NCBI RefSeq assembly: GCF_014635905.1
Contig: NZ_BMDS01000003.1
Location: 124,001-188,000, forward strand
DNA length: 64,000 nt
Direction of reading: 5' to 3'
From: Limosilactobacillus caviae
Lineage (GTDB): Bacteria > Bacillota > Bacilli > Lactobacillales > Lactobacillaceae
Shown here: positions 27,349 to 40,416 of the stretch, in pieces
How positions within the stretch are numbered: the first letter of the stretch is position 1
Layout: every line of letters starts with the position of its first letter
Notes under the pieces: generated by a model
The model's database searches: none
Told to the model about the DNA's origin: nothing
What the model saw: only the letters and a program-made list of their open reading frames with translations
Position numbers and translations under genes: made by a program

Positions 27349-28620
27349 ATGGCACATCGTGATAATGTTGTGTTGGACGTTGATGAGCGACCAGCTCCCT
27401 GGCATTGGTTCGGGTTATCCTTGCAGCATATGTTTTCAATGTTTGGTTCAACCGTCTTAGTTCCAATTTTGGTCGGACTAAATCCAGGAATTGCCTTATT
27501 TAGTTCTGGTGTTGGTACTTTAATGTATTTATTGATTACCAAACATAAAATTCCCGCATATATGGGATCGAGTTTCTCGTTTATTGTACCAATGATGGCT
27601 TTGATGAAAACTACGGGATATCCGGGGATTGCGCAAGGAACAATTGCCGTGGGCTGCGTTTATTTAATTGTTTCCGTGATTGTAACATTATTAGGATCAA
27701 AGTGGATTGATCACGTACTGCCGCCAATCGTTGTCGGACCGATTGTTGTTGTAATTGGTCTTTCGCTTGCTGGAACTGCTGCTAAAGATGCAACGATTAA
27801 TTCAGCAACTGGCCATTATGACCTGCGTTTCTTTGCGGTTGCAATGCTGACAATGGCGATAACCGTAATTTTTAATATGTACTTTAAGGGATTTCTTGGA
27901 TTAATTCCAATTTTGATGGGGATTGTTGCAGGGTATATTATTGCTGTATTATTTGGAGTTGTCGATTTTGCCCCGGTAATGAAAGCACACTGGTTTAGCC
28001 TTCCTGATTTTCAAATTCCTTTTGTTGATTACCATCCGCAATTATATTGGGGTGCGATTTTAAGTATGGCGCCGATTGCATTTGTGACAATGACTGAGCA
28101 CCTTGGTCATATTATGGTCCTAAATGAGCTTACAGAGCGAAACTATTTTAAAGATCCAGGATTAAATCATACTCTTGCAGGAGATGGAACGGCCTCCATT
28201 ATTGCCGGATTTGTTGGTGGACCTCCTGTTACCAGTTATGGTGAGAATATTGGTGTAATGGCAATTACCCGTGTGCATTCTGTCTATGTTATCGCTGGAG
28301 CAGCAGCATTTGCCATTTTCTTTAGTTTTATTGGTAAGCTCAGTGCGTTAATTGAATCAATCCCCTCTCCAGTTATTGGCGGAATTTCTTTCTTATTGTT
28401 TGGGGTTATTGCATCAAGCGGTTTGCGAGTGATGATAGAGAATAAAATCGACTTTAATGAAAAGCGGAACTTGATGATCGCATCTGTAATTTTAGTGATC
28501 GGAATCGGTAATGCTTATCTTCAATTAGGCAAATATCAATTCTCTGGTTTAGCAGTTGCAGCAGTTTTAGGAATTTTAATGAACCTTATACTACCGCAAA
28601 AGGCAAAAAGCGAAGTGTAA
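27349..28620 (+). CDS. pyrP: Uracil permease, NCS2 family
   Basis: Uracil:H+ symporter in the cytoplasmic membrane. 423 residues with about 14 hydrophobic segments. The NCS2 features are PAYMGSSFSFI in TM3, FVTMTEHLGH (substrate-binding Glu of TM8) and GGPPVTSYGENIGVM in TM10. TTAGGAGG lies 8-9 nt before the ATG. The PyrR-type attenuator upstream supports uracil over purines as substrate. A terminator follows directly. Confidence 0.93.
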   Translation: MAHRDNVVLDVDERPAPWHWFGLSLQHMFSMFGSTVLVPILVGLNPGIALFSSGVGTLMYLLITKHKIPAYMGSSFSFIVPMMALMKTTGYPGIAQGTIAVGCVYLIVSVIVTLLGSKWIDHVLPPIVVGPIVVVIGLSLAGTAAKDATINSATGHYDLRFFAVAMLTMAITVIFNMYFKGFLGLIPILMGIVAGYIIAVLFGVVDFAPVMKAHWFSLPDFQIPFVDYHPQLYWGAILSMAPIAFVTMTEHLGHIMVLNELTERNYFKDPGLNHTLAGDGTASIIAGFVGGPPVTSYGENIGVMAITRVHSVYVIAGAAAFAIFFSFIGKLSALIESIPSPVIGGISFLLFGVIASSGLRVMIENKIDFNEKRNLMIASVILVIGIGNAYLQLGKYQFSGLAVAAVLGILMNLILPQKAKSEV

Positions 28621-28628
28621 ATTTAGAG

Positions 28629-28659
28629 CAGGATGAGAAATCTCCCATCCTGTTTTTTC
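28629..28659 (+). terminator. pyrP terminator
   Basis: CAGGATG (28629-28635) pairs with CATCCTG (28646-28652), then TTTTTT. Confidence 0.8.
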
Positions 28660-28736
28660 GTTTGATAATGCGACAGAGTAATTAAGTAGTTGCAGAAAAA
28701 TAAAGATTAAAAGAAAAGTTTGCAAAAAATGTTGAA

Positions 28737-28797
28737 ATCGGTTTCTTTGTAGGGTTATCAACCGATTAGTAGTGTTATCTACTACTAATATTTTTTT
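28737..28797 (+). terminator. Tandem hairpins with a U-run before the atp promoter
   Basis: ATCGGTT (28737-28743) pairs with AACCGAT (28760-28766). TTAGTAGT (28766-28773) pairs with ACTACTAA (28781-28788), followed by TATTTTTTT. The second hairpin looks like an intrinsic terminator and insulates the atp operon from upstream read-through. The stretch 28660-28736 is AT-rich with nothing else recognisable. Confidence 0.6.
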
Positions 28798-28824
28798 GAA
28801 TTTTAATCAAATTAATGATATATT
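28796..28824 (+). promoter_or_regulatory. Promoter of the atp operon
   Basis: TTGAAT (28796-28801) and TATATT (28819-28824) are 17 nt apart, leaving a leader of about 85 nt. The -35 element overlaps the U-run of the preceding hairpin. Confidence 0.6.
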
Positions 28825-28916
28825 AACATTCGTAACTTGGGGTAGTTCGTTTTATTTGCAACGTTCGTCCAATTTACAAGCCAAATTATTGTTATAAGGA
28901 AAGAGGTGGAATATGA

Positions 28917-29624
28917 ATGGGCGGTGATGCTTTAACTTTTAAGCTTTTCGGACTCACTTTCAATACAACGAATATTGTTTCTGGACTGATTATCTACGCA
29001 ATCGTGTTCTTCACTCTTTACGGGATGTCACGAAAGATCCAGATGAAGCCGACTGGTGCGCAAAATGTCTTTGAATGGCTAGTTGACTTCACTAACGGAA
29101 TTGTGCGGAGTCAGATGCCGGCATCAGAACAAGGACATTATAGTTTCTTTGCTTTTGTTTTGTTTGTCTTTATCTTCTTTGCAAACCAATTCGGTTTAAT
29201 TTTCCAATTCCATTGGAATGGGGCTGAAGTACTTAGAAGTCCAACGGCAGATCCAGTTGTTACGTTAACACTTTCTCTAATGGTAATGGTATTAGCACAT
29301 GCTGCTGGGGTAGCACATAATGGCCTTGGCGGGTATCTTAAAGGATACACCAAGCCATTTACATTAATGTTGCCTGTTAACATTATTGAGGACTTTGCTA
29401 ACTTCTTAACTCTAGGTCTCCGTATCTTTGGTAACATTTTTGCCGGTGAACTTTTGATGAGTTTAATTGCCAACATGGCACTCTCACATGGAGCCTTAAC
29501 CATTATTCCAGGATTACTTTTGGAACTTGCATGGCAAGGATTCTCCGTATTTATCGGTTCAATTCAGGCATATGTCTTTGTAACATTAACGACGGTTTAT
29601 ATTTCTCGGAAGATTTCCGAATAA
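28917..29624 (+). CDS. atpB: ATP synthase F0 subunit a
   Basis: Membrane subunit that forms the two proton half-channels next to the c-ring. 235 residues with five or six helices. The essential Arg is in the [13 protein letters not shown] motif. An overlapping ATG at 28913 runs into a stop after four codons, so 28917 (after AGAGGTGG) is the start. First gene of atpBEFHAGDC, with the usual order and no atpI upstream. Confidence 0.95.
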   Translation: MGGDALTFKLFGLTFNTTNIVSGLIIYAIVFFTLYGMSRKIQMKPTGAQNVFEWLVDFTNGIVRSQMPASEQGHYSFFAFVLFVFIFFANQFGLIFQFHWNGAEVLRSPTADPVVTLTLSLMVMVLAHAAGVAHNGLGGYLKGYTKPFTLMLPVNIIEDFANFLTLGLRIFGNIFAGELLMSLIANMALSHGALTIIPGLLLELAWQGFSVFIGSIQAYVFVTLTTVYISRKISE

Positions 29625-29627
29625 TAA

Positions 29628-29867
<240 letters not shown>

Positions 29868-29909
29868 TTATTTTAAGTTTTTAATTTTAAGATAAGGAGG
29901 TGTCAATAG

Positions 29910-30417
29910 ATGTTTGTAAACAGTGTGTTAGCTGAATCAAACAGTTTATACATTGGTGACTTAGTATTCTACATCGTTACTTTTATTATCTTGATGCTAC
30001 TGGTTAAGCATTTTGCTTGGAAACCGGTAACTGATATGATGAAGAAGCGTGCGGATAAGATTGCTAATGACATCGATAATGCTGCCCGTTCACGTGAAAG
30101 TGCTGAAAAAATGGCTGCAAAGCGTCAAGCTGAGTTACAAAGCTCCCGGCAAGAGGCTGCTGATATCGTAAGCAACGCTAAAAAGTCTGGTGAGACTCAA
30201 CGAGCACAGATTGTTGAAACGGCGCAAAAAGATGCACAAGCTCTCAAGCAACAAGCACAAAAAGATGCTGAACAGGCACGTCGCGATGCATTAAACAGTG
30301 CTAAGGATGACGTTGCAAACTTATCTATTGAGATTGCTTCCAAACTCATCCAAAAAGAACTAAAGGCAGACGATCAAAAAGAATTGATCGATTCCTATAT
30401 TGAAGGGTTGGTAGAAC

Positions 30418-30428
<11 letters not shown>
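29910..30428 (+). CDS. atpF: ATP synthase F0 subunit b
   Basis: Peripheral stalk subunit, 172 residues. One N-terminal membrane helix (about 17-36) is followed by a long charged, Ala/Gln/Lys-rich coiled coil to the C-terminus. AAGGAGGTGTC precedes the ATG. The stop overlaps the start of atpH by 11 nt. Confidence 0.95.
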
Positions 30429-32521
<2,093 letters not shown>

Positions 32522-32556
32522 TTAATGATGATTAGTCGAAAGGACGGTGAGATTTA

Positions 32557-33504
32557 GTGCCAGCTTCACTCGCTGCAGTTAAACATAAGATTGATTCCAC
32601 AAAGAGTACGCGTCAAATTACTTCGGCGATGCAAATGGTTTCAACCGCAAAACTGAATCAAATTCAACACCATACTCAGACCTACGAAGTATATGCTGAG
32701 AAGGTTAAGCAAATGTTGTCTGATCTGGTTAAATCTCACAGCGCAACATCTGCAGCTTCGCAAGATGATGTTTACGCTGCACTGTTTAAAAAGCGCGCAG
32801 TTAAAAAAACTGGGGTGCTTGTGATTACGTCTGACCGGGGTTTGGTTGGTAGTTATAATAGTAATATTATCAAGCAAACGCTAGATATGATGGCTAAGCA
32901 CAATCTTGATAAAGACAACACCGTTTTCTTGACGGTTGGTAAGACAGGAACAGAATTCTTTAAGAAGCGAGGAATGAATGTCGTTTACGAATATTCAGGA
33001 GTTAGCGATGTTCCGACATATCGTGAAGTTCATAGCATCGTAAAGACTGCTGTTCAAATGTACAGTGACCAAGTATTTGATGAAATGTATATGGCTTATA
33101 GCCACTATGTTAACCGTATTACATCAAAAGTTATTGTTCACGATGTACTTCCAATTACCGAAAAATCATTACTTGAAGATGATGAAACAATTGCAGAAGA
33201 TAATACAGAATTAAGTAATTCTGATGTAAGTGCTGCTCATGTTTCATCCGAGTATGAATTTGAACCGTCAGATACGGAAATCATTTCTGCATTGGTTGCT
33301 CAATACGCAGAAAGCTTGATTTATGGAGCGATTCTTGATGCAAAGACATCAGAACACTCGTCAAGTGCTAATGCAATGCGCTCAGCAACGGATAATGCTG
33401 ATGACATTATCTCGACTCTCGAATTGCAATATAACCGAGCACGGCAAGCAGCCATTACCACTGAAATTACTGAAATCACTGGTGGTATGACTGCCCAAGA
33501 ATAA
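32557..33504 (+). CDS. atpG: ATP synthase F1 subunit gamma
   Basis: 315-residue rotor shaft. N-terminal helix with ITSAMQMVSTAKL and the C-terminal helix NADDIISTLELQYNRARQAA are the conserved coiled-coil pair. The start is GTG at 32557, 10 nt after GGACGGTGAG; no ATG fits. Residues about 210-235 hold an acidic insert (LLEDDETIAEDN) typical of lactobacilli. Confidence 0.95.
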   Translation: MPASLAAVKHKIDSTKSTRQITSAMQMVSTAKLNQIQHHTQTYEVYAEKVKQMLSDLVKSHSATSAASQDDVYAALFKKRAVKKTGVLVITSDRGLVGSYNSNIIKQTLDMMAKHNLDKDNTVFLTVGKTGTEFFKKRGMNVVYEYSGVSDVPTYREVHSIVKTAVQMYSDQVFDEMYMAYSHYVNRITSKVIVHDVLPITEKSLLEDDETIAEDNTELSNSDVSAAHVSSEYEFEPSDTEIISALVAQYAESLIYGAILDAKTSEHSSSANAMRSATDNADDIISTLELQYNRARQAAITTEITEITGGMTAQE

Positions 33505-34956
<1,452 letters not shown>

Positions 34957-34967
34957 GAGGGATAATT

Positions 34968-35399
34968 ATGGCTGAAAATACTTTTAAGGTCACTATTATT
35001 ACTCCAGATGGCACCGTCTATGATAATGAAAAGGTTACAATGCTCGTTATGAACACTGCAGGTGGACAAATGGGTATCATGGCTAACCACGTACCATTGA
35101 TTGCTGCGCTAGAAATCAGTACAGTCCGAATTAAACATTCTGAAGGCACTGATGAAGTTGCTGCAGTTAATGGTGGGATCATTCAATTTGATGGTCATAA
35201 TGCTATAATCGCAGCTGATAGTGCTGAAATGCCTGAAACAATTGACGTTGAGCGGGCACAGAAAGCTAAGGAGCGATCTGAGTCTGCAATTGCCGAAGCG
35301 AAGAAGAAGCATAATCAAAACGACTTATCACGTGCTGAGGTTCACCTTAAGCGTGCTATCAACCGTTTGAATGCTGCTTCCAAACAGCGCAATATTTAA
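34968..35399 (+). CDS. atpC: ATP synthase F1 subunit epsilon
   Basis: 143 residues: an N-terminal beta-sandwich (GQMGIMANHVPLIAAL) and a C-terminal two-helix hairpin (ERAQKAKERSESAIAEA) that can inhibit ATP hydrolysis. Last gene of the operon, 11 bp after atpD, followed by a terminator. Confidence 0.95.
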   Translation: MAENTFKVTIITPDGTVYDNEKVTMLVMNTAGGQMGIMANHVPLIAALEISTVRIKHSEGTDEVAAVNGGIIQFDGHNAIIAADSAEMPETIDVERAQKAKERSESAIAEAKKKHNQNDLSRAEVHLKRAINRLNAASKQRNI

Positions 35400-35415
35400 G
35401 GTAGAATATTAATAT

Positions 35416-35456
35416 AAAAAAGGGATTGTGGTTAACGCCATTATTCCTTTTTTATT
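35416..35456 (+). terminator. atp operon terminator
   Basis: AAAAAAGGGATTGTGG (from 35416) pairs with CCATTATTCCTTTTTT, with a 6-nt loop and a T-rich tail. Confidence 0.75.
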
Positions 35457-35559
35457 TATCTGGAAATCTTATTTAATATAACATTAAGCTTTTTTATAAA
35501 ATGCTAATTTGATCTTATGATATGATATGATTAAATTTAGTTTAAAAGAAGGTGATCGA

Positions 35560-35790
35560 TTGCAAATTACAGGATTACGGGCCTTAATTGAAATAGTGGT
35601 CCAACTTGCCTTCGTTTGGTTAGCATTTGCGGCCATTCAAGGGATTCATTTTGAACATTTTTTTAACCGACCACCGCGAACATTACCTTTACTCATTGTT
35701 TTGATGGCCACTGGACTAGGATATTTATGTGCAACGTTTTTCTTAAATATCTTAAGTGCAATTGGTAATTTGACATATTTAATTCGATAG
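35560..35790 (+). CDS. ywzB: DUF1146 small membrane protein (YwzB-like)
   Basis: About 76 residues with two membrane helices separated by a basic loop (FNRPPRTL). The family (DUF1146) is conserved in Bacilli next to murA and the atp operon, as here; its role is unknown. An ATG at 35527 is in frame, but AAGGTGATC sits correctly for the TTG at 35560. The resulting start (QITGLRALIEIV) matches the usual family length, so 35560 is preferred. It is 18 bp before murA. Confidence 0.78.
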   Translation: MQITGLRALIEIVVQLAFVWLAFAAIQGIHFEHFFNRPPRTLPLLIVLMATGLGYLCATFFLNILSAIGNLTYLIR

Positions 35791-35808
35791 TTATTACTGG
35801 AGGAACTT

Positions 35809-37125
35809 ATGGAAAAAATTATTGTCAAGGGCGGTCAGCGATTAGCCGGTCGAGTGAAAGTGGAAGGGGCTAAGAATGCTGTTTTACCGATTCAGGCAGC
35901 AGCAATTTTAGCTTCAAGCGGGAATGTACAATTAACAAACGTTCCAATCTTATCAGATGTAACAACGATGAATCAGTTGTTGCGCTTCTTAAATCTTAAA
36001 GTAGATTTTGACGAAAGAAATCATTCGCTTACACTCGATGCATCTAACCCTGTCTCTTCAGAAGCACCCTTGGAATATGTTACTCGGATGCGGGCTTCAA
36101 TGGTTGTTCTTGGACCGCTCCTTGCCCGAACTGGACATGCGCAGATTGCATTGCCTGGAGGATGCGCGATTGGTTCGCGACCGATTGACCTGCATTTAAA
36201 AGGATTGCGTCAGCTTGGTGCAATCATTGAACAGCATGATGGATATTTAGAAGCACGTGCGGATCATTTAATCGGTGATCATGTCTACTTAGACTTCCCA
36301 AGTGTAGGAGCTACACAAAACATTATGATGGCAGCTACTCTTGCTCAAGGAATAACGACAATTGAAAATGCAGCCTGTGAGCCAGAAATTGTTGATTTGG
36401 CAAATATGCTAAATAAGATGGGAGCACGGGTTCATGGTGCCGGAACCGAGATTATCCGTATTCAAGGAGTAAACTTCCTTCATGGATGTGAACATTATGT
36501 AATACCGGATAGAATTGAAGCTGGTACATTTATGATTGCAGCCGCGATTACAAATGGTGATGTTGTTGTTGAAGGAGCCATCGCTAAGCATAATTCTTCA
36601 TTAATAGCTAAGCTGGAAGAAATGGGCGTAACAGTTGTTGTTCAAGAAGACGGGATTCGTGTTTTAGGGACTTCAGTTTTAATCCCCACTAATATCAAGA
36701 CGCTTCCTTATCCTGGCTTTCCTACTGACCTCCAGCCACAGATGTCAGTTTTACAATTGTTAGCTAATGGAACGAGTATGCTCGATGAGACCATTTTCGA
36801 GAAAAGATTTATGCATCTTGAAGAATTAAGACGAATGAATGCCGATTTTCAAATTAATGGTCCGGTTGCCGTTCTCAATGGTCCAACACATTTTAGCGGG
36901 GCGGAGGTTGCTGCCTCTGACTTGCGTGCCGGAGCTGCTTTGGTTTTAGCCGGCCTAGTAGCTGATGGAATAACACAAGTCCGTAACCTGAAATATATTG
37001 ACCGCGGTTACTATCATTTTCACCAAAAATTACAACAATTAGGTGCGAAGATCGACCGGGTTGATTTTGAAGATAAAATTAAATTAGATGTAAAACCATC
37101 AAAAAATAAAACTAACCAGGACTAG
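35809..37125 (+). CDS. murA: UDP-N-acetylglucosamine 1-carboxyvinyltransferase
   Basis: Adds enolpyruvate from PEP to UDP-GlcNAc, the first committed step of peptidoglycan synthesis. 438 residues. The active-site Cys119 is in [13 protein letters not shown] near residues 22-23 (GAKNAVLP) binds substrate. A cysteine at this position is the form sensitive to fosfomycin in other bacteria. It follows ywzB by 18 bp. Lactobacilli often have a second murA; position marks this as the murA1 copy. Confidence 0.95.
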   Translation: MEKIIVKGGQRLAGRVKVEGAKNAVLPIQAAAILASSGNVQLTNVPILSDVTTMNQLLRFLNLKVDFDERNHSLTLDASNPVSSEAPLEYVTRMRASMVVLGPLLARTGHAQIALPGGCAIGSRPIDLHLKGLRQLGAIIEQHDGYLEARADHLIGDHVYLDFPSVGATQNIMMAATLAQGITTIENAACEPEIVDLANMLNKMGARVHGAGTEIIRIQGVNFLHGCEHYVIPDRIEAGTFMIAAAITNGDVVVEGAIAKHNSSLIAKLEEMGVTVVVQEDGIRVLGTSVLIPTNIKTLPYPGFPTDLQPQMSVLQLLANGTSMLDETIFEKRFMHLEELRRMNADFQINGPVAVLNGPTHFSGAEVAASDLRAGAALVLAGLVADGITQVRNLKYIDRGYYHFHQKLQQLGAKIDRVDFEDKIKLDVKPSKNKTNQD

Positions 37126-37173
37126 GGGAAATGCTTGAAGTCGCAAGCCACTCCTGTATTGACCCCTATTTTG

Positions 37174-37182
37174 TGGTATAAT
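37174..37182 (+). promoter_or_regulatory. Extended -10 promoter before mbl
   Basis: TGGTATAAT is a perfect extended -10 element. A -35 match is weak (TGTATT, 16 nt upstream). Confidence 0.6.
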
Positions 37183-37242
37183 TACGAACGATATTAACGA
37201 GTTTAGTGTTAACACTTTACTAGCTAAAAGGAGAATAAATTA

Positions 37243-38235
37243 ATGGCAAAGGATATTGGAATTGATTTAGGAACTGCCAATGTTTTGATTTATGTTCAAG
37301 GTAAAGGCATTGTTCTAAATGAACCGTCAGTTGTTGCGGTTGATACAAAGACCAATAAAGTATTGGCTGTTGGTTCGGAAGCTTACCGAATGGTTGGCCG
37401 GACCCCTAGCAATATTCGGGCTATTCGTCCATTAAAGGATGGAGTTATTTCCGATTTTGATGTGACCCAGGAAATGCTCTCATACTTTATTGGTAAACTG
37501 AGTGTTAAAGGGTTTATGTCAAAGCCAAATATTATGATCTGTGCCCCAACTAACATTACGGAGATTGAACGAAAGGCTATCATTCAGGCAGCTGAGCAGT
37601 CAGGTGGCGGAAAGGTTTATCTTGAATATGAACCTAAAGTTGCTGCAATCGGGGCTGGCCTTGATATCTTTAAACCTCGTGGAAACATGGTTATTGATAT
37701 GGGTGGTGGAACTAGTGATATTGCCATCCTTTCATTAGGAGATATTGTTTCTAGTCAATCGATTCGGATGGCTGGTGACAAGATGAATAGCGATATTGCT
37801 TCTTACATTAAAAATAAGCATGGGTTAGTCATTGGTGAGCATACTGCTGAAAAGATTAAGATGGATTTAGGAACAGCTCTTCGTGTGGATGATCCAGAGA
37901 CAATGGATGTTCGTGGACGGGATGTTGCTACTGGTATGCCAAAGCAAATCACTGTTAATGAAAATGAGATTGAAGAAGCATTGCATGATACACTTGAGCA
38001 AATTGTATCAGCAGCGATCAGTGTGTTGGAAACTATTCCACCAGAATTAGCTAGTGATATTATTGACCGAGGAATTATGTTAACTGGTGGGACCTCATTA
38101 TTAAAGGGAATTGATCAGTTATTTAGTGCTCGGCTAAAGGTACCAGTTGTTGTTTCTCAGGACCCATTAGATAACGTTGCTAAGGGTGCTGGTGAGATGT
38201 TGGAACGGATGCAAAAAACTGAGCGAAAGAAGTAA
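37243..38235 (+). CDS. mbl: Rod-shape determining actin homologue Mbl/MreB
   Basis: 330-residue bacterial actin that guides lateral wall synthesis. The phosphate-binding loops are IGIDLGTANVLIYV (residues 5-18) and VIDMGGGTSDIA. IRPLKDGVI and MLTGGTSLLKGID are also conserved. The ANV after DLGT and the position downstream of murA match Mbl more than MreB of the mreBCD operon. It leads a run yidD, DUF2969, rodA, so the operon joins cytoskeleton and wall polymerase. Confidence 0.9.
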   Translation: MAKDIGIDLGTANVLIYVQGKGIVLNEPSVVAVDTKTNKVLAVGSEAYRMVGRTPSNIRAIRPLKDGVISDFDVTQEMLSYFIGKLSVKGFMSKPNIMICAPTNITEIERKAIIQAAEQSGGGKVYLEYEPKVAAIGAGLDIFKPRGNMVIDMGGGTSDIAILSLGDIVSSQSIRMAGDKMNSDIASYIKNKHGLVIGEHTAEKIKMDLGTALRVDDPETMDVRGRDVATGMPKQITVNENEIEEALHDTLEQIVSAAISVLETIPPELASDIIDRGIMLTGGTSLLKGIDQLFSARLKVPVVVSQDPLDNVAKGAGEMLERMQKTERKK

Positions 38236-38241
38236 TAAAAA

Positions 38242-38475
38242 ATGGTCGGGATGTTATGTCGGTTTATTCGTTGGTATCAGCGTACAATTTCGGCACGTCG
38301 CCAATTTCGAGTATGTCGGTTTATGCCGTCATGTTCACAATATATGCTTGAAGCTCTCCAACGATTTGGCCTAAAAGGGTTATTACTTGGATGCTGGCGT
38401 ATTCTTCGGTGCCAGCCTTTTTGCCGTGGCGGATATGATCCTGTCCCAAATCATTTTACTTTTCGTCGTCAGTAG
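38242..38475 (+). CDS. yidD: Membrane protein insertion efficiency factor YidD
   Basis: 77 residues of the YidD family, which aids YidC-dependent membrane protein insertion. Diagnostic motifs are [20 protein letters not shown] and [20 protein letters not shown]. It starts 6 bp after mbl. In many bacteria it lies beside rnpA-yidC; here it is in the mbl-rodA cluster. Confidence 0.93.
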   Translation: MVGMLCRFIRWYQRTISARRQFRVCRFMPSCSQYMLEALQRFGLKGLLLGCWRILRCQPFCRGGYDPVPNHFTFRRQ

Positions 38476-38501
38476 CAATAATAGTTATTAAGGGTGAAAA
38501 A

Positions 38502-38726
38502 GTGTCAAAGAAAGATAAAAAAATAGAAGTCAGCGTTAAAGATATTGAACGTCGTAACCAACCAGTTCAGCAAATATTTATTGGTGACCGGTTGATTGGT
38601 GAAGTTGTAACCGATAATGAACGTTTCAAAGCAATGCTGATAAATGACCAGAGCGAATTTTATGTTCGTTCTCAAGAAGAAGGTTTAGAAATAATCCTTC
38701 AACAATACCATCTTCACCAGCATTAG
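38502..38726 (+). CDS. DUF2969 family protein
   Basis: 74-residue soluble protein with a basic N-terminus (MSKKDKKIEVSVKDIERR), matching the DUF2969 family of lactobacilli and relatives, of unknown role. The start is GTG at 38502, 10 nt after AAGGGTG. It is conserved between yidD and rodA, suggesting a link to the cell-elongation machinery by context only. Confidence 0.75.
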   Translation: MSKKDKKIEVSVKDIERRNQPVQQIFIGDRLIGEVVTDNERFKAMLINDQSEFYVRSQEEGLEIILQQYHLHQH

Positions 38727-38774
38727 TTTGGTGAACCATCCTCTTTAATTAATATTTTGTAAAGGAGTTTGGTA

Positions 38775-39968
38775 ATGCAACGTTCACAAAATGATGTAGA
38801 GAGTCGAATTGATTGGGGAATTATATTCTGTGTTCTCTTACTAGCCTTAATTGGTCTTGCTTCAATATATGTGGCTGCGGTTCATGACCGTCAGCAAACT
38901 AGTGTTGCTCGACAGGTTATTACTCAATTAGTTTGGTATGCGGTTGGAACCATTTTAATTATTGTTATTATGCAGTTTGATGCTGAGCAATTATGGAAAT
39001 TAGCGCCGATTGTATATTGGCTAAGTGTGTTCCTAATGTTTGCCATACTGGTCTTTTATAGTCGGGCTTATTACGCAAGTACAGGGGCTAAAAGCTGGTT
39101 TGCGATTGGACCGTTCACATTTCAACCGTCAGAAATAATGAAACCTGCGTATATTTTGATGATGGGGCGGGTTATTACGACTCATAATAATCGTTATAGC
39201 GTTCATACGGTTGATTCCGACTGGCGTTTAATCGGGACCATGTTTTTATGGTTATTGCCAATCTTGATTTCCCTTAAGTTTCAAAATGACTTTGGGACGG
39301 GGTTAGTATTCTTCGCTATTTTCTGCGGAATGGTATTAGTTTCAGGAGTGACTTGGCGAATTTTGGCTCCCGCTGCAACAGTCTTAGTGGTTGTGGGGGG
39401 ATCTGCTTTAGCAATGGTGACAAGTTCCGTTGGTCGTCAAATTCTTGAGCACGTTGGCTTTCAGGCTTACCAGTTTGACCGTGTTGATACCTGGCTCCAT
39501 CCTGAACAAGATACTACTAATCAGGGGTATCAGTTATGGCAAAGTATTAAGGCTGTAGGTTCAGGTGGAATTACTGGAACTGGATTCAATAATTCTAAAG
39601 TGTATGTTCCAGTTCGTGAATCAGATATGATTTTTTCTGTTATCGGTGAAAATTTTGGGTTCATCGGTGGAGTTTTATTAATTCTTATCTACTTGTTACT
39701 AATTTATTTAATGATTCGGGTAACATTTGATACCAAGAACGAATTTTATGCTTATATTTCAACCGGGGTTATCATGATGATTCTATTCCACGTGTTTGAA
39801 AATATCGGGATGAATGTTGGACTCTTACCATTAACCGGGATTCCGCTACCATTTATTAGTGCAGGGGGATCTTCATTAATCGGTAACTTGATTGGGATTG
39901 GGATGGTAATGTCGATGCGTTACCACCACCATTCGTATATGTTTAGTAGTAATCGTGAATTTAGATAG
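38775..39968 (+). CDS. rodA: Peptidoglycan polymerase RodA (SEDS family)
   Basis: 397-residue SEDS glycosyltransferase with 10 membrane segments that polymerises lipid II during elongation. Conserved features are GAKSWFAIGPFTFQPSE (substrate cavity) and PLTGIPLPFISAGGSS near the C-terminus. A TTG at 38769 is in frame, but AAAGGAG at 38761-38767 fits the ATG at 38775. The mbl linkage and the wording of the motifs favour RodA over FtsW. Confidence 0.93.
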   Translation: MQRSQNDVESRIDWGIIFCVLLLALIGLASIYVAAVHDRQQTSVARQVITQLVWYAVGTILIIVIMQFDAEQLWKLAPIVYWLSVFLMFAILVFYSRAYYASTGAKSWFAIGPFTFQPSEIMKPAYILMMGRVITTHNNRYSVHTVDSDWRLIGTMFLWLLPILISLKFQNDFGTGLVFFAIFCGMVLVSGVTWRILAPAATVLVVVGGSALAMVTSSVGRQILEHVGFQAYQFDRVDTWLHPEQDTTNQGYQLWQSIKAVGSGGITGTGFNNSKVYVPVRESDMIFSVIGENFGFIGGVLLILIYLLLIYLMIRVTFDTKNEFYAYISTGVIMMILFHVFENIGMNVGLLPLTGIPLPFISAGGSSLIGNLIGIGMVMSMRYHHHSYMFSSNREFR

Positions 39969-39980
39969 CGAGGTCATAAA

Positions 39981-40274
39981 ATGTCAAAGAGTTATTTTTG
40001 GGTAAAAGAACAAGCTGATGGTACTAAGCGGATCGGGTTAAATGATGCTGGCCGTGATGAACTAGGCGAAGTAAGTTTTATTGATGTACCAGCAGTAGGA
40101 ACGACTCTTAAGCAAGCTGATAAGTTTATTGCAGTTGAAGCAGAAAAAGCAGTTACTGATGTTGATAGTCCTGTTGATGGCAAGATTACTAAGATAAATG
40201 AAGCGGTTGTTGATGATCCAGCAGCCTTAAACTCAAAAGATGAAAATAAGAACTGGATTGTTGAAGTTAAGTAA
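39981..40274 (+). CDS. GcvH-like lipoyl-domain protein
   Basis: 97 residues of the glycine-cleavage H-protein family, shorter than the usual 125-130. The lipoyl-lysine hairpin is present (VEAEKAVTDVDSPVDG, Lys near residue 55), and WIVEVK closes the domain. No gcvT, gcvP, lipoate ligase or macrodomain gene lies nearby. It is 12 bp after rodA and followed by a terminator. It may be a lipoyl carrier that hands lipoate to other complexes, as proposed for GcvH-like proteins of other Firmicutes; that is inference. Confidence 0.82.
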   Translation: MSKSYFWVKEQADGTKRIGLNDAGRDELGEVSFIDVPAVGTTLKQADKFIAVEAEKAVTDVDSPVDGKITKINEAVVDDPAALNSKDENKNWIVEVK

Positions 40275-40289
40275 TTGAATAGTTCAAAA

Positions 40290-40322
40290 GACTGAGAAAA
40301 AATAATTTTCCCAGTTTTTTTA
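40290..40322 (+). terminator. Terminator of the mbl-rodA-gcvH run
   Basis: ACTGAGAAAA (40291-40300) pairs with TTTTCCCAGT (40306-40315) with one mismatch, then TTTTTT. Confidence 0.75.
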
Positions 40323-40356
40323 TTTTGACTTAATTGTAGCGGACAAGTGAAGTTCA

Positions 40357-40365
40357 TGGTATACT
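40357..40365 (+). promoter_or_regulatory. Extended -10 promoter before ddl
   Basis: TGGTATACT is an extended -10 element 52 bp upstream of the start; TTGTAG lies 20 nt further upstream. Confidence 0.5.
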
Positions 40366-40416
40366 TAAAGTTCTAGGAAAACGGTTAAGATAAAAATATT
40401 TAAGGTGGTATTTATA

